Assembly (NCBI RefSeq): GCF_029689945.1
Contig: NZ_CP121451.1
Location: 6,324,001-6,388,000 of the forward strand
Length of the DNA stretch: 64,000 bases
Source: Paenibacillus amylolyticus
GTDB taxonomy: Bacteria > Bacillota > Bacilli > Paenibacillales > Paenibacillaceae
Reading direction: 5' to 3'
Shown in pieces: positions 27,998-35,636 of this stretch. How positions within the stretch are numbered: the stretch's first letter is position 1; each line of letters starts with the position of its first letter. The notes beneath the pieces are model-generated. The model was not told the DNA's origin and searched no databases. It was given only the letters and a program-made list of their open reading frames with translations. The position numbers and the translations under genes are program-made.

Positions 27998-28452
27998 AAT
28001 AAAGCCCCCCTGTACTTCGCATTGGGATAGCTATCCTGCAACGTTTCCCATTGAATGAAGAACTCATCCGAGATTTTGTACATCAATCTCCCGGTTGCGC
28101 TGGAGGAATAGATTTTGGCATAACTTTCGATATAAATCAGCTTGGCACCGAAGATTTTACCGATGAGGCAAAATGGATATGTGGCCCCTGCCCCTGTTGT
28201 AATGATTACCTTTGGACGCTCACGCAGATATAAAAAGAATGATTTGATAATGTTAGCCATAAAAATCAGCAAAAACATCGCATTCTTACGCTCTTGCTGC
28301 ATTAAGAAGTATACCTTGCCCTGAGATGAATCCACTTTTCTGCTTTTGTTCTTCTCGGTAATCAGGAAATAATCATGTTCTTCAACCGCTGGAATAACCT
28401 TGGTCAATTCATCAAAATGACCGCCAGTAGAACTGATCAAACAGACCTTCAT
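27994..28452 (-). CDS. PssD/Cps14F-like glycosyltransferase subunit (Alg14 type)
   Basis: This 152-residue membrane-associated protein begins 'MKVCLISSTGGHFDELTKV', the glycine-rich loop of Alg14/PssD proteins. It contains a hydrophobic segment (about 63-82: 'AMFLLIFMANIIKSFFLYL'), 'VIITTGAGATYPFCLIGKIFGAKLIYIES' (core 'TTGAGATYPFC') and ends 'YRGALF'. It anchors and activates the PssE-like catalytic subunit encoded by the next gene. Both ends overlap neighbours by 4 nt (ATGA with the polymerase gene upstream and with pssE downstream), so the three are tightly coupled. Confidence 0.88.
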   Translation of the reverse strand: MKVCLISSTGGHFDELTKVIPAVEEHDYFLITEKNKSRKVDSSQGKVYFLMQQERKNAMFLLIFMANIIKSFFLYLRERPKVIITTGAGATYPFCLIGKIFGAKLIYIESYAKIYSSSATGRLMYKISDEFFIQWETLQDSYPNAKYRGALF

Positions 28453-29825
28453 GTTCTAATCTCCTTTGAAAAGGATGCGTCCTTGGCTCGCTGCACCTGT
28501 ATATCCACTTCTGCTTCAGCCCCTGACTTGGAGTGTACTCCTTTTCCCGTAGCATATAATGCGTTCAGGAAGATACAGAATGGAGCAATCAGATGAACGG
28601 TGGACAGGGTATTGTCAAAAAAGGAATAGGTCAGGAAACCGATAATCATGCCGGCAAAATACAACCGGATCATACCGCCCAATCGGAAGTACACAGACCG
28701 GAAGACCAGAAGAAGCGATAGAAACAACAGGATGGCTCCAACTAATCCGCCATCGTAATAGAAACGAATGTATTCATTATGCGGAACGACGAAGCCAGAA
28801 AAGATACTTCCATCATTAGCCACGAGCGTTGAGCCGAGCCCACGTCCAAATATCGGATACTCATTCGCTTTGCCAATGAAATAATTCCAGGCTACATCCC
28901 TGCCCGACAAGCCTTTGCTCTCTGACCTCATCTCATAATTGTCCCACTGCGCAATCACCATATAGGCCACAGCCACAACGAACAGAATGAGAGGAATAAT
29001 AGCACTGACTCTGCCTTTGATGAAGGCTTTCAGTTGATCAAACAGATAGACCAGAATAATTGGGATAAGCGCAATCAACGGTCCCCTAGTTCCTGTCTGG
29101 ACCAGTATGACCAGATGTGTCAAGGTAAGCATGTAATACAGAACCACCTGATGGCCTTGCTTGATCTGAATCAGACAGACGCAGATCGAGATAAAACACA
29201 GCATGGCCAGATGCGCGGCGATGTTAGCTCCCTGTAACCGGGTTACTCCGGACATCTCCAGGTTAGTAATGGACAATATCCCGCAGAGTTGCAGAATATA
29301 ACCACCAGCCAGACTGAACAGCGGCAGCCATGCGAGTACACGTATAATTCGTTGACTGATCTCTCTTGAAAAATGCGGCATCAGCAACAAAAAAGGAACA
29401 ATAACTCCCAGAAAGGCCTTAAATGGATCTAGCGGACTAACCTTATTGGGCAGATCAGATAGAAAATAACTCTCCACAAATAAAAAAACAATTGCGAGTG
29501 CAGGATAGATCATCTCTTTGCGAATACCAAAGCGTAAAAAAAGAGATACGACGAAGCCCAGGATTGCCAGCTTGTAGAATGACAGCGAATCCAGTCCTGC
29601 CAGATGAATGCTAAATATTTTATCAATAGACAATGAAAAACTTACGATGAGAATCATAAAGATCCAGCTGGGCTGTTTAATATAAACGCCCAGCAGAATC
29701 ACAGATATGAGTGCAACAACCGAGATTAGCGGAAGATAGATTGCTGCGAAGATAACTACCAGCGAAAAAAGAATGATATTAAACGACTTCATATTCAATG
29801 CAGCAAGTATACCGGTCTTTTGCAT
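28449..29825 (-). CDS. O-antigen ligase/polymerase family protein (Wzy-like)
   Basis: This 458-residue protein has about eleven to twelve hydrophobic segments and a large loop in the second half. That loop contains 'SKGLSGRDVAWNYFIGKANEYPIFGRGLGS' (cores 'LSGRDVAW' and 'IFGRGLGS') and then 'PHNEYIRFYYDGGLVGAILL', the hallmark of the Wzy_C/O-antigen ligase family, including the conserved His in 'HNEY'. In this locus it most likely polymerises flipped repeat units outside the membrane. M1 is preceded at about 10 nt by GAGGTGG; M12 is an alternative. Ends with an ATGA overlap onto pssD. Confidence 0.88.
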   Translation of the reverse strand: MQKTGILAALNMKSFNIILFSLVVIFAAIYLPLISVVALISVILLGVYIKQPSWIFMILIVSFSLSIDKIFSIHLAGLDSLSFYKLAILGFVVSLFLRFGIRKEMIYPALAIVFLFVESYFLSDLPNKVSPLDPFKAFLGVIVPFLLLMPHFSREISQRIIRVLAWLPLFSLAGGYILQLCGILSITNLEMSGVTRLQGANIAAHLAMLCFISICVCLIQIKQGHQVVLYYMLTLTHLVILVQTGTRGPLIALIPIILVYLFDQLKAFIKGRVSAIIPLILFVVAVAYMVIAQWDNYEMRSESKGLSGRDVAWNYFIGKANEYPIFGRGLGSTLVANDGSIFSGFVVPHNEYIRFYYDGGLVGAILLFLSLLLVFRSVYFRLGGMIRLYFAGMIIGFLTYSFFDNTLSTVHLIAPFCIFLNALYATGKGVHSKSGAEAEVDIQVQRAKDASFSKEIRT

Positions 29826-29859
29826 ATCTGCTATGCCACCTCAAAGCCAGAATCGTGTT

Positions 29860-30557
29860 TCAAAACGCATCCTTCGAACCAACCAGCACCCTGAACGTTC
29901 TGAAGATAATTTTGATATCCACCATCATATTGCGCTCACGGGCATACGTCAGATCCAGCTCTACCATTTCATCAAAACCGACACTATTTCGACCGCTAAC
30001 TTGCCATAATCCCGTACATCCCGGAATCATCTGCAGGCGCTGTCTGTCATACGAAGTGTAATTCTGCACTTCTCTGGGCAGAGCCGGTCTGGGTCCAACG
30101 AGACTCATCTCTCCTCGGAACACGTTCCACAACTGTGGCAGCTCATCCAGACTGGTTTTTCGAATAAACTTGCCAATTCGTGTAATGCGGGGATCGTTCT
30201 TCATTTTGAACATGTTCCCATTCACTTCATTCTGATCAATCAGCTGTTCCAGCAGATCTTCTGCATTCGCAACCATCGACCTGAATTTGTACATATGAAA
30301 CTCTTTCCCATTCTGTCCGACCCGGACCTGACGAAAAAAACAGACCCCTGCGGGGCCTCGAGTTTGATCAGTAATCCGATGACCGCAAACAAGGGGCACA
30401 AAATGATCAAACCTATGAAAGAACCCAGCAAATCGAGCATTCTTTTCATAAATAGATACACTTTATCCGCATTTTGTCCTGACATCGTTGATGCATTGTA
30501 CCCCAGACTTGGGTCCATAACAATCTCCGCTTCCTTCGTTTGGGGAGAGGGACTCAT
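29860..30557 (-). pseudogene. Undecaprenyl-phosphate sugar phosphotransferase (priming enzyme), frameshifted
   Basis: Two frames (30240-30557 and 29860-30399) make one ~232-residue bacterial sugar transferase of the short EpsL/WcaJ-C type. It has one N-terminal membrane segment ('LLGSFIGLIILCPLFAVIGLLI'). The catalytic domain follows: 'FFRQVRVGQNGKEFHMYKFRSM' (core 'MYKFRSM'), '[27 protein letters not shown]' (core 'LDELPQL...GPRPALP') and 'PGCTGLWQVSGRN'. The break is in a run of seven A at plus 30334-30340; one more base restores the frame. The enzyme puts the first sugar phosphate on undecaprenyl phosphate and so starts the repeat unit. The start follows GGGGGAG. The galU stop is 25 nt upstream. 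Confidence 0.87.
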
Positions 30558-30582
30558 TCAAACTCCCCCCCGGCTGCATGTT

Positions 30583-31454
30583 CTACCGACTCTTTTCCAG
30601 GATGTGTTGCAGAGCTTGCAGCATTGGAATTCTAAGTTCCTGTTTTTGCAGAGCGAAGTCGATGGTTGTCAAAATGAACCCCAGTTTCTCGCCCACGTCA
30701 TACCGTACTCCCTCGAAATCGTAAGCATACACTCCTTGTGTCTCATTTAAACGCTGAATTGCATCCGTTAATTGAATCTCTCCCCTTGACCAATCTCCTG
30801 TTGCTCCAGATGATCAAAAATCTCTGGACTCAGTACGTATCTCCCCATAATCGCCAGGTTGGAAGGCGCTGTGCCTTGGGCAGGTTTTTCTACGAACCTG
30901 AGAACCTCTGTCAAACGGCCATCCGATTGAAGCGGGTCCACAATACCGTATCTGTCTGTTTGTTCAGCAAGTACGGTCTGTACGCCAACAATGGAATGTT
31001 GAACCTGATCATATTGATCAATTAATTGTTTGGTGCATGGCACTTCCGATACGACGATATCATCTCCGAGCAACACGGCAAAAGGTTCGTCACCGATAAA
31101 GTTACGTGCACACCAGACAGCATGACCAAGTCCTTTGGCCTCTTTTTGTCTTATGTAGTGGATATCCACGTTAGAGGATTTGCGAACCTCTTCAAGCAGG
31201 CCCAGCTTCCCTTTTTCCAGCAAGTTGTGTTCCAGTTCAAAAGCATTGTCGAAATGATCTTCAATCGCACGCTTCCCTTTACCGGTTACGATGATAATGT
31301 CTTCAATTCCAGAGGCAATGGCTTCCTCAACGATATACTGTATAGTTGGTTTGTCCACAATAGGGAGCATTTCTTTGGGCATCGCTTTCGTGGCTGGCAA
31401 AAAACGTGTACCCAGTCCAGCTGCAGGAATGATCGCTTTTCTCACTTTTTTCAT
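30583..31454 (-). pseudogene. galU: UTP-glucose-1-phosphate uridylyltransferase, frameshifted near the C-terminus
   Basis: This GalU-type enzyme makes UDP-glucose. It starts '[20 protein letters not shown]' (core '[19 protein letters not shown]') and has '[15 protein letters not shown]', 'LGHAVWCA', 'LLGDDI' and '[15 protein letters not shown]'. The frame stops early after 'IGQGERFN'. One extra base at plus CCCC 30782-30785 restores '[18 protein letters not shown]' and continues through '[15 protein letters not shown]' to a TAG at 30583, giving ~290 residues, the usual size. The start at 31454 is preferred to the GTG three codons earlier. UDP-glucose feeds both the glucosyl transfers and Ugd. 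It lies 187 nt after the kinase gene; that gap (31464-31640) shows no clear gene or terminator. Confidence 0.9.
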
Positions 31455-31640
31455 AAATACCACCCTATCCTCTTTTTTTTAGTTTGATAAAAGTTTAACC
31501 AGGGCATCTAACCCGTCCTCACGTCATACCTTCGACGATTAACGTCTAAGGTTCATTGAACCCACAGCATGACCGAGTGCCTACAGTGATAAAGGTGCAG
31601 TAGACATTACCTGTTTATTTGGGAACATGGAATGGAAGTT

Positions 31641-32318
31641 TTACTTCTCTCCGTAGCCCACCGGAACTTCAACGTTTTTGATATTGTTCAGAATTGCGCC
31701 CAGGATTCGTGCATTCACGTGCTCCAGAGCAGCCTTGGTCTTCTTCACCAATTCCTTCTTGACCTTGCCTGAATTCACGACGAGCAGGACACCATCACAC
31801 AGCGAACTCACAATGAGCGCATCTGTTACTGCGAGTACCGGTGGCGTATCAAACATGATGACATCATATTGATCCTCTAACTTTTCAATCAGCCTTTTCA
31901 TCCGGTTGGAACCAATCATCTCGGAAGGGTTCGGCGGAATCGGGCCCGAAGTGAACAATTGGAGATTATCGATATAACTCTCTCTGAGTACCTCTTCCAC
32001 ACTGTACTGATTAGAGAGCACACTGCTAAGACCGATATGATTGGGTACGGAAAACACCTGATGTAAGGATGGGTTGCGTAGATCCGCATCAATCAGCAGA
32101 ACTTTTTTGCCTTCCTGGGCATAGGTTACCGCCAGATTGCTGATGGTTGTGGTCTTGCCTTCACCGGCTTCGGCCGAAGCCACCATGATCTTTTTGATAT
32201 GACTGTCGATCGAGGAGAACTGGATGTTGGTCCGTAATTTACGGTATCCCTCCGAGATTTGAGATTTGGAGTTAAAATAGGTCACCAGACTGTTATTATC
32301 ATTGGTTAGCCGCGACAT
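31641..32318 (-). CDS. CpsD/CapB-family tyrosine-protein kinase
   Basis: This 225-residue BY-kinase has Walker A 'ASAEAGEGKTTTISNLA' (about 47-63), Walker A' 'VLLIDADLRNP' and Walker B 'DVIMFDTPPVLAVTDA'. It is the cytoplasmic partner of the Wzz-like protein encoded just upstream, whose gene it overlaps by about 20 nt. Together they control chain length and export of the polymer by cycles of autophosphorylation. The C-terminal tail ends 'EVPVGYGEK' and has only one tyrosine, whereas many family members have a cluster. The ATG at 32318 is 8 nt after GGGGG; the ATG three codons earlier is too close. Confidence 0.9.
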   Translation of the reverse strand: MSRLTNDNNSLVTYFNSKSQISEGYRKLRTNIQFSSIDSHIKKIMVASAEAGEGKTTTISNLAVTYAQEGKKVLLIDADLRNPSLHQVFSVPNHIGLSSVLSNQYSVEEVLRESYIDNLQLFTSGPIPPNPSEMIGSNRMKRLIEKLEDQYDVIMFDTPPVLAVTDALIVSSLCDGVLLVVNSGKVKKELVKKTKAALEHVNARILGAILNNIKNVEVPVGYGEK

Positions 32319-33054
32319 ATTTGCCATCCCCCACTTTCTGTTGAGATACGTAATTTTTCGTATTTTTCAGGTCATCTTTTTTCATTTTGGATATCACCGT
32401 AAGCACAGGCAGGCCCAGTTCTTTTTCAAGTTCGGCTTCGGATTTGAATGTGTCATCCAGGTAATCCATCAGGAATACGAGTGCAATCGCGAGCACAAGA
32501 CCTGCGAACAGGCTGACAATGATGCTTAATGTGGTTTTCATATTGATTGGAGATGCGTTACTATCCACTTTTGCTTCACTGAGGATAGCCACATTATCGA
32601 TTTTCATAATTAGGGGGATTTGAGATTGGAACACGTTGGAGATGGCATTGACTGTTTTTGCGGCTTTTTCGTAGGAAGTCCCCTGTACAGTTATGCTCAT
32701 CACTTGGGATTCGCTGGCTGTAGAGACGGAGGTGCTATTCATAAGTTGAGCAGAAGTTAAACCCAGATCCGGATACGTGGTAGCCACTTTATCCATAATG
32801 GCGGAAGATTTAATAATTTCTCTGTAGGAGTTAATGAGTTTGATATTGGTTTGAATCATGCTGAAATCCATCATCGCCTGGCCTTGAACGTTAGAGGTCT
32901 GGTTCACGATCAGTTTGGAACTTGCCTCATAGATGGGCTGGGTGAAAAAAATGCTTTTGACCCCTGCACCCACACCGGCAATCAGAGCAATTGCAACAAT
33001 CAACCACAGTTTCTTTTGTAAAAGTCGAAAATATCCTTTCAGTTCCACTTTCAT
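32299..33054 (-). CDS. Wzz/CpsC-family chain-length determinant (YveK type)
   Basis: This 251-residue polysaccharide co-polymerase has two membrane helices, at about 16-35 ('LWLIVAIALIAGVGAGVKSIF') and 178-198 ('LSIIVSLFAGLVLAIALVFLMDYLDD'). Between them is the periplasm-equivalent Wzz domain with 'YEASSKLIVNQT'. The cytoplasmic tail after the second helix should activate the CpsD kinase. The ATG at 33054 lies only one base after AGGAGG, so the GTG two codons later (33048, 7 nt spacing) could be the real start. It is preceded by the YwqE-like phosphatase gene (31 nt). Confidence 0.88.
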   Translation of the reverse strand: MKVELKGYFRLLQKKLWLIVAIALIAGVGAGVKSIFFTQPIYEASSKLIVNQTSNVQGQAMMDFSMIQTNIKLINSYREIIKSSAIMDKVATTYPDLGLTSAQLMNSTSVSTASESQVMSITVQGTSYEKAAKTVNAISNVFQSQIPLIMKIDNVAILSEAKVDSNASPINMKTTLSIIVSLFAGLVLAIALVFLMDYLDDTFKSEAELEKELGLPVLTVISKMKKDDLKNTKNYVSQQKVGDGKYVAANQ

Positions 33055-33085
33055 TCCTCCTATACGTTGTAATCTATCTATGTAA

Positions 33086-33844
33086 CTACCAGATGGACAG
33101 CAGCCATTTGCGAGATTTCCAGCGTTCAGTGACCAGACACGAATTCGATAGGATGTGCGACGCATTTTCTGCCAGCCTCTTCACGGCTTCAGCTCCAAAA
33201 CGACGCTCAATGACCCGTTCCCCTTCACTTATGGCAAATGTCCTTTTGCACGTATCATGTGCATCTGATGAAATGAAATGAAACCCGTTTTCTTTGCAAA
33301 AATGAAAACACCACTGCCGAACTTTCCGTCCGAAAAGCCCAGTGAAAGATTGAGCCGTGAGCTGACATAGTCCGCCTTGACTCAGGTAATCAGCCAACAA
33401 CTTTGGCTTCTTCAGAATGTTACGATTACGTTCCGGATGAGCAATAATAGGGGTAATTCCCGCTATTCGTAATTCATGCAGTATCCTGGGGAACTGTGAG
33501 GGAATATGACCAAAGGGCAGTTCCAGCAACATGTAGCGACTTCCGGCGAGTGTGCAGCACTTTCCTGCATATAGGTCTCCAATCAGGTTGTCATGCACCC
33601 TGATCTCCTGTCCGGGACGGATCTCCAAGCGAATGTTACGTTTGCGAAGTTCTGCATGAAGCAGGTTCACGGCCTGATTGACCACCATCGGTTCATTGTT
33701 GTATTGCCCGTTCAGGTGATGCGGAGTAGCAATAATGGAGGTAATTCCAGAGGCTGCCGCCTTCTCAGCCATCGCAACGGACTGCTCCATTCGAACAGGA
33801 CCATCATCCAGACCGGATAATATGTGGCAGTGCATTTCAACCAT
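33086..33844 (-). CDS. CpsB/YwqE-type protein-tyrosine phosphatase (PHP fold)
   Basis: This 252-residue metallophosphatase has the PHP motifs 'MHCHILSGLDDG' (about 4-15), 'IATPHHLNGQY', 'LELPFGHIP', 'PIIAHPERN' and 'ISSDAHD', which supply the histidine and aspartate ligands of the trinuclear metal site. Such enzymes (CpsB, YwqE) dephosphorylate the CpsD-type kinase and so set polymer output. It is the first gene of the long exopolysaccharide run. The ATG at 33844 is 7 nt after AGGAAG. The region 33845-34000 upstream is AT-rich and probably holds the operon promoter, but I find no convincing -35/-10 pair. Confidence 0.92.
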   Translation of the reverse strand: MVEMHCHILSGLDDGPVRMEQSVAMAEKAAASGITSIIATPHHLNGQYNNEPMVVNQAVNLLHAELRKRNIRLEIRPGQEIRVHDNLIGDLYAGKCCTLAGSRYMLLELPFGHIPSQFPRILHELRIAGITPIIAHPERNRNILKKPKLLADYLSQGGLCQLTAQSFTGLFGRKVRQWCFHFCKENGFHFISSDAHDTCKRTFAISEGERVIERRFGAEAVKRLAENASHILSNSCLVTERWKSRKWLLSIW

Positions 33845-34000
33845 ATCCAAACTTCCTGAAATAGTATGAGCCCCCTCGCCCCTTTATTCATCTGCGCAAA
33901 TGCTTTTGGTGTTAAAGAACTAATGCATAACGCTATGAAATATAGTAAAATGGCGTTAAGTACATGTTTTGTTCAGAAAATGTTAAGAATCGACTTGGAA

Positions 34001-34435
34001 TTATATGGTGAAATCAATGTAATGATAAGGTTTCTGCAGAGCCTTCTGTTCTGTAGCCTTTTCATACTGAAAACGGGAAACCGTGGGAAACTGAACTTCA
34101 GTAAGCATTGTGTTTAACTGTCCAGTTATATATAGTTTCTGTTCGTGCTGAATATGCAAGTTTGAATGATACATTATGAGCTCTCCGAAGGGCTGCTTCC
34201 ATTGCAACCTTGCTTGAAGTCTTACACATACATGATGATCCTCAACATCTAAACCTAAGAGCATTTCTGATGATACTGGCAAGTCCAGGTCGCTCAGGAA
34301 GGTGATTGATTGAGTGTCCATTCCAAGTAACAGAACAGGGCGTCTTTTGCGGTCTACCATTTTCCCATGAAACTCCTGAATGTACATATGGACATTTAAT
34401 TTCATATCAGCCCATTCCTGAATTATTGAATACAT
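34001..34435 (-). CDS. Unrecognised protein (weakly PilZ-like) upstream of the exopolysaccharide locus
   Basis: I cannot assign this 144-residue protein. It has no signal peptide or membrane helix. Short alternating hydrophobic strands, such as 'PVLLLGMDTQSITFLSDLDL', 'SSEMLLGLDV' and 'VCVRLQARLQWKQPFGE', suggest a beta-barrel and recall PilZ domains. The c-di-GMP-binding RxxxR and D/NxSxxG motifs are not clearly present ('DRKRRP' is the only basic cluster near the start). It is transcribed toward the exopolysaccharide genes and away from the XRE regulator, and shares with the latter an intergenic region holding two GATACA-type palindromes. The second Met (34405) is an alternative start. Confidence 0.6.
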   Translation of the reverse strand: MYSIIQEWADMKLNVHMYIQEFHGKMVDRKRRPVLLLGMDTQSITFLSDLDLPVSSEMLLGLDVEDHHVCVRLQARLQWKQPFGELIMYHSNLHIQHEQKLYITGQLNTMLTEVQFPTVSRFQYEKATEQKALQKPYHYIDFTI

Positions 34436-34538
34436 GATTTCATTCCTTTAGAATGGATTAGCCTACACGGACTGCCTCGACTTCCTTCTCACAGGTATAT
34501 GGTCAAGATAACAAGGAGATACTTAAAATATTCCAAAT

Positions 34539-34586
34539 GATACATTTTGTAACTCCATACGTCCAATTTACGATACAATACGTATC
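34539..34586. promoter_or_regulatory. Two GATACA-type palindromic operators upstream of the XRE gene
   Basis: GATACATTTTGTAAC (34539-34553) and GATACAATACGTATC (34572-34586) lie 18 nt apart in the divergent region between the 34.0-34.4 kb gene and the XRE regulator. The first differs by one base from the perfect palindrome at 13784-13798. The paired sites are good candidates for binding by the XRE protein. Confidence 0.5.
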
Positions 34587-34783
34587 ATGTCAAGCGGTAT
34601 TTGGACATGGTTCTTTTGATTTACGACAATATGAGATGTCCTTAGACAGACCTATTTACAAAATGGAATTGGATTAAAGGAAATGCTTGAGGAGTTACTC
34701 TTTTGCAGGAAAGCTGCCCTGATCAAAAACTTGGCTCAGGATTGTTTCAATATATATTTGATGTCGTTCAGGGGAAATAGCTT

Positions 34784-35152
34784 ATGAGCTACGGAAATCG
34801 CATTGCTGAATTACGGGAACAGCGGGGACTTACTCAAGAAGAACTTGCGAGCTCCATTCATATTACCAGAGCGGCTCTATCCCACTACGAGAAGAACCGA
34901 CGTAAACCGGATTTCGAAGTGTTAACGAGACTTGCTGACATCTTTGATGTGTCTATTGATTATCTTATAGGACGTACGAAGCAAAGCGATGTCGAAATGG
35001 ATGAAGACGTACGTGAATTCGTTGATACGTTGGAGTTATCGGACAAGGAAGTGTTGGAACGCTTTGATCTGATGATTGACGGGAAGTCCTTAACGGAAGA
35101 AGAGGCACGTCGTTTTATTGCGTTTGTCCGGATGGAGCGCAGCATGGACTAA
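34784..35152 (+). CDS. XRE family transcriptional regulator (SinR/Xre-like)
   Basis: This 122-residue protein has an N-terminal helix-turn-helix of the Cro/C1 type (about 5-62: 'IAELREQRGLTQEELASSI', 'TRAALSHYEKNRRKPDFEVL', 'LADIFDVSIDYLIGRT'). A C-terminal helical tail (about 72-120, rich in acidic residues: 'MDEDVREFVDTLELSDKEVL', 'SLTEEEARRFIAFVRMERSMD') probably mediates oligomerisation. It resembles SinR/SlrR in layout and stands next to an exopolysaccharide locus, as a biofilm regulator might, but that is inference. The start follows AGGGGAA by 7 nt or so. Two palindromes 200-245 nt upstream could be autoregulatory sites. Confidence 0.88.
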   Translation: MSYGNRIAELREQRGLTQEELASSIHITRAALSHYEKNRRKPDFEVLTRLADIFDVSIDYLIGRTKQSDVEMDEDVREFVDTLELSDKEVLERFDLMIDGKSLTEEEARRFIAFVRMERSMD

Positions 35153-35166
35153 ACCCGAAAAGAGGA

Positions 35167-35210
35167 CCCAGTTCCCAAGAGATAGTATCTCTGGCTTCTG
35201 GGCTTTTTTT
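35167..35210 (+). terminator. Rho-independent terminator of the XRE gene
   Basis: CCCAG (35167-35171) pairs with CTGGG (35198-35202), enclosing an inner AGAGATA/TATCTCT stem, followed by CTTTTTTT. It starts 14 nt after the stop codon. Confidence 0.8.
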
Positions 35211-35250
35211 GTTTCCTAATTCCCCTCTCATTCCATCGTTATCTATTGTG

Positions 35251-35406
35251 TCAAGGACGCTTGTTGTTGACGGAGGATACGAAATGGTTCCAACGCTCCG
35301 GGTCGATTCCGCATTGCAGTAAAACTTTCATGATGTCAATCTGGGTTGCTTCGACTTGTTTACCTGTCGGCCTACGATCGTCCCTGTTTGGATGCTTCAT
35401 ATTCAT
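35251..35406 (-). CDS. Small hypothetical protein, 51 residues
   Basis: I do not recognise this protein. The frame begins 'MNMKHPNRDDRRPTGKQVEA' and ends with an amphipathic part containing 'IMKVLLQCGIDPERWNHFVS'. It is hydrophilic and charged, with no membrane helix. The ATG follows GAGGT by 8 nt, codon use looks like that of neighbouring genes, and a TATAAT (minus strand, near 35460) lies about 55 nt upstream. It lies downstream of gltB on the same strand, past a terminator-like hairpin. The overlapping plus-strand frame of 99 codons in this place looks like its shadow. Moderate confidence only, as it rests on a single sequence. Confidence 0.45.
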   Translation of the reverse strand: MNMKHPNRDDRRPTGKQVEATQIDIMKVLLQCGIDPERWNHFVSSVNNKRP

Positions 35407-35543
35407 TCCGCTAACCTCACTTATCTATATACTTTCCCTGCCCTCCAAAACTAGCCTTATTATACTTGAGAACGTTCCTCGATGTTGTCGTCTCATGACG
35501 ATAACGTTTTTTGGGTGGGTTCTAATTTTGTCGAAAGACAAAT

Positions 35544-35583
35544 AGGAGCTATAGGGTGCCAGATTGGCAACCCTATAGCTCCT
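35544..35583 (-). terminator. Strong hairpin downstream of gltB
   Basis: AGGAGCTATAGGGT and its near-perfect inverse ACCCTATAGCTCCT form a stem of about 17 bp with a short loop. On the minus strand the following sequence is TATTTGTCTTT, a weak U tract. It lies 53 nt after the gltB stop. Confidence 0.7.
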
Positions 35584-35636
35584 AAATTCTTCATACAACC
35601 TGTTTATGCACTTTCACCTTTGAACAAAGGAGGTTA

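Noticed and set aside
27994..28452. Possible frameshift between the two family-28 glycosyltransferase halves
   Set aside because: The two genes overlap by ATGA, each has a proper start and end, and PssD/PssE-type enzymes are naturally split.
35246..35545. Plus-strand frame of 99 codons
   Set aside because: Its product has scattered hydrophobic and Cys/Thr-rich composition; the opposite strand carries a better small ORF at 35251-35406.
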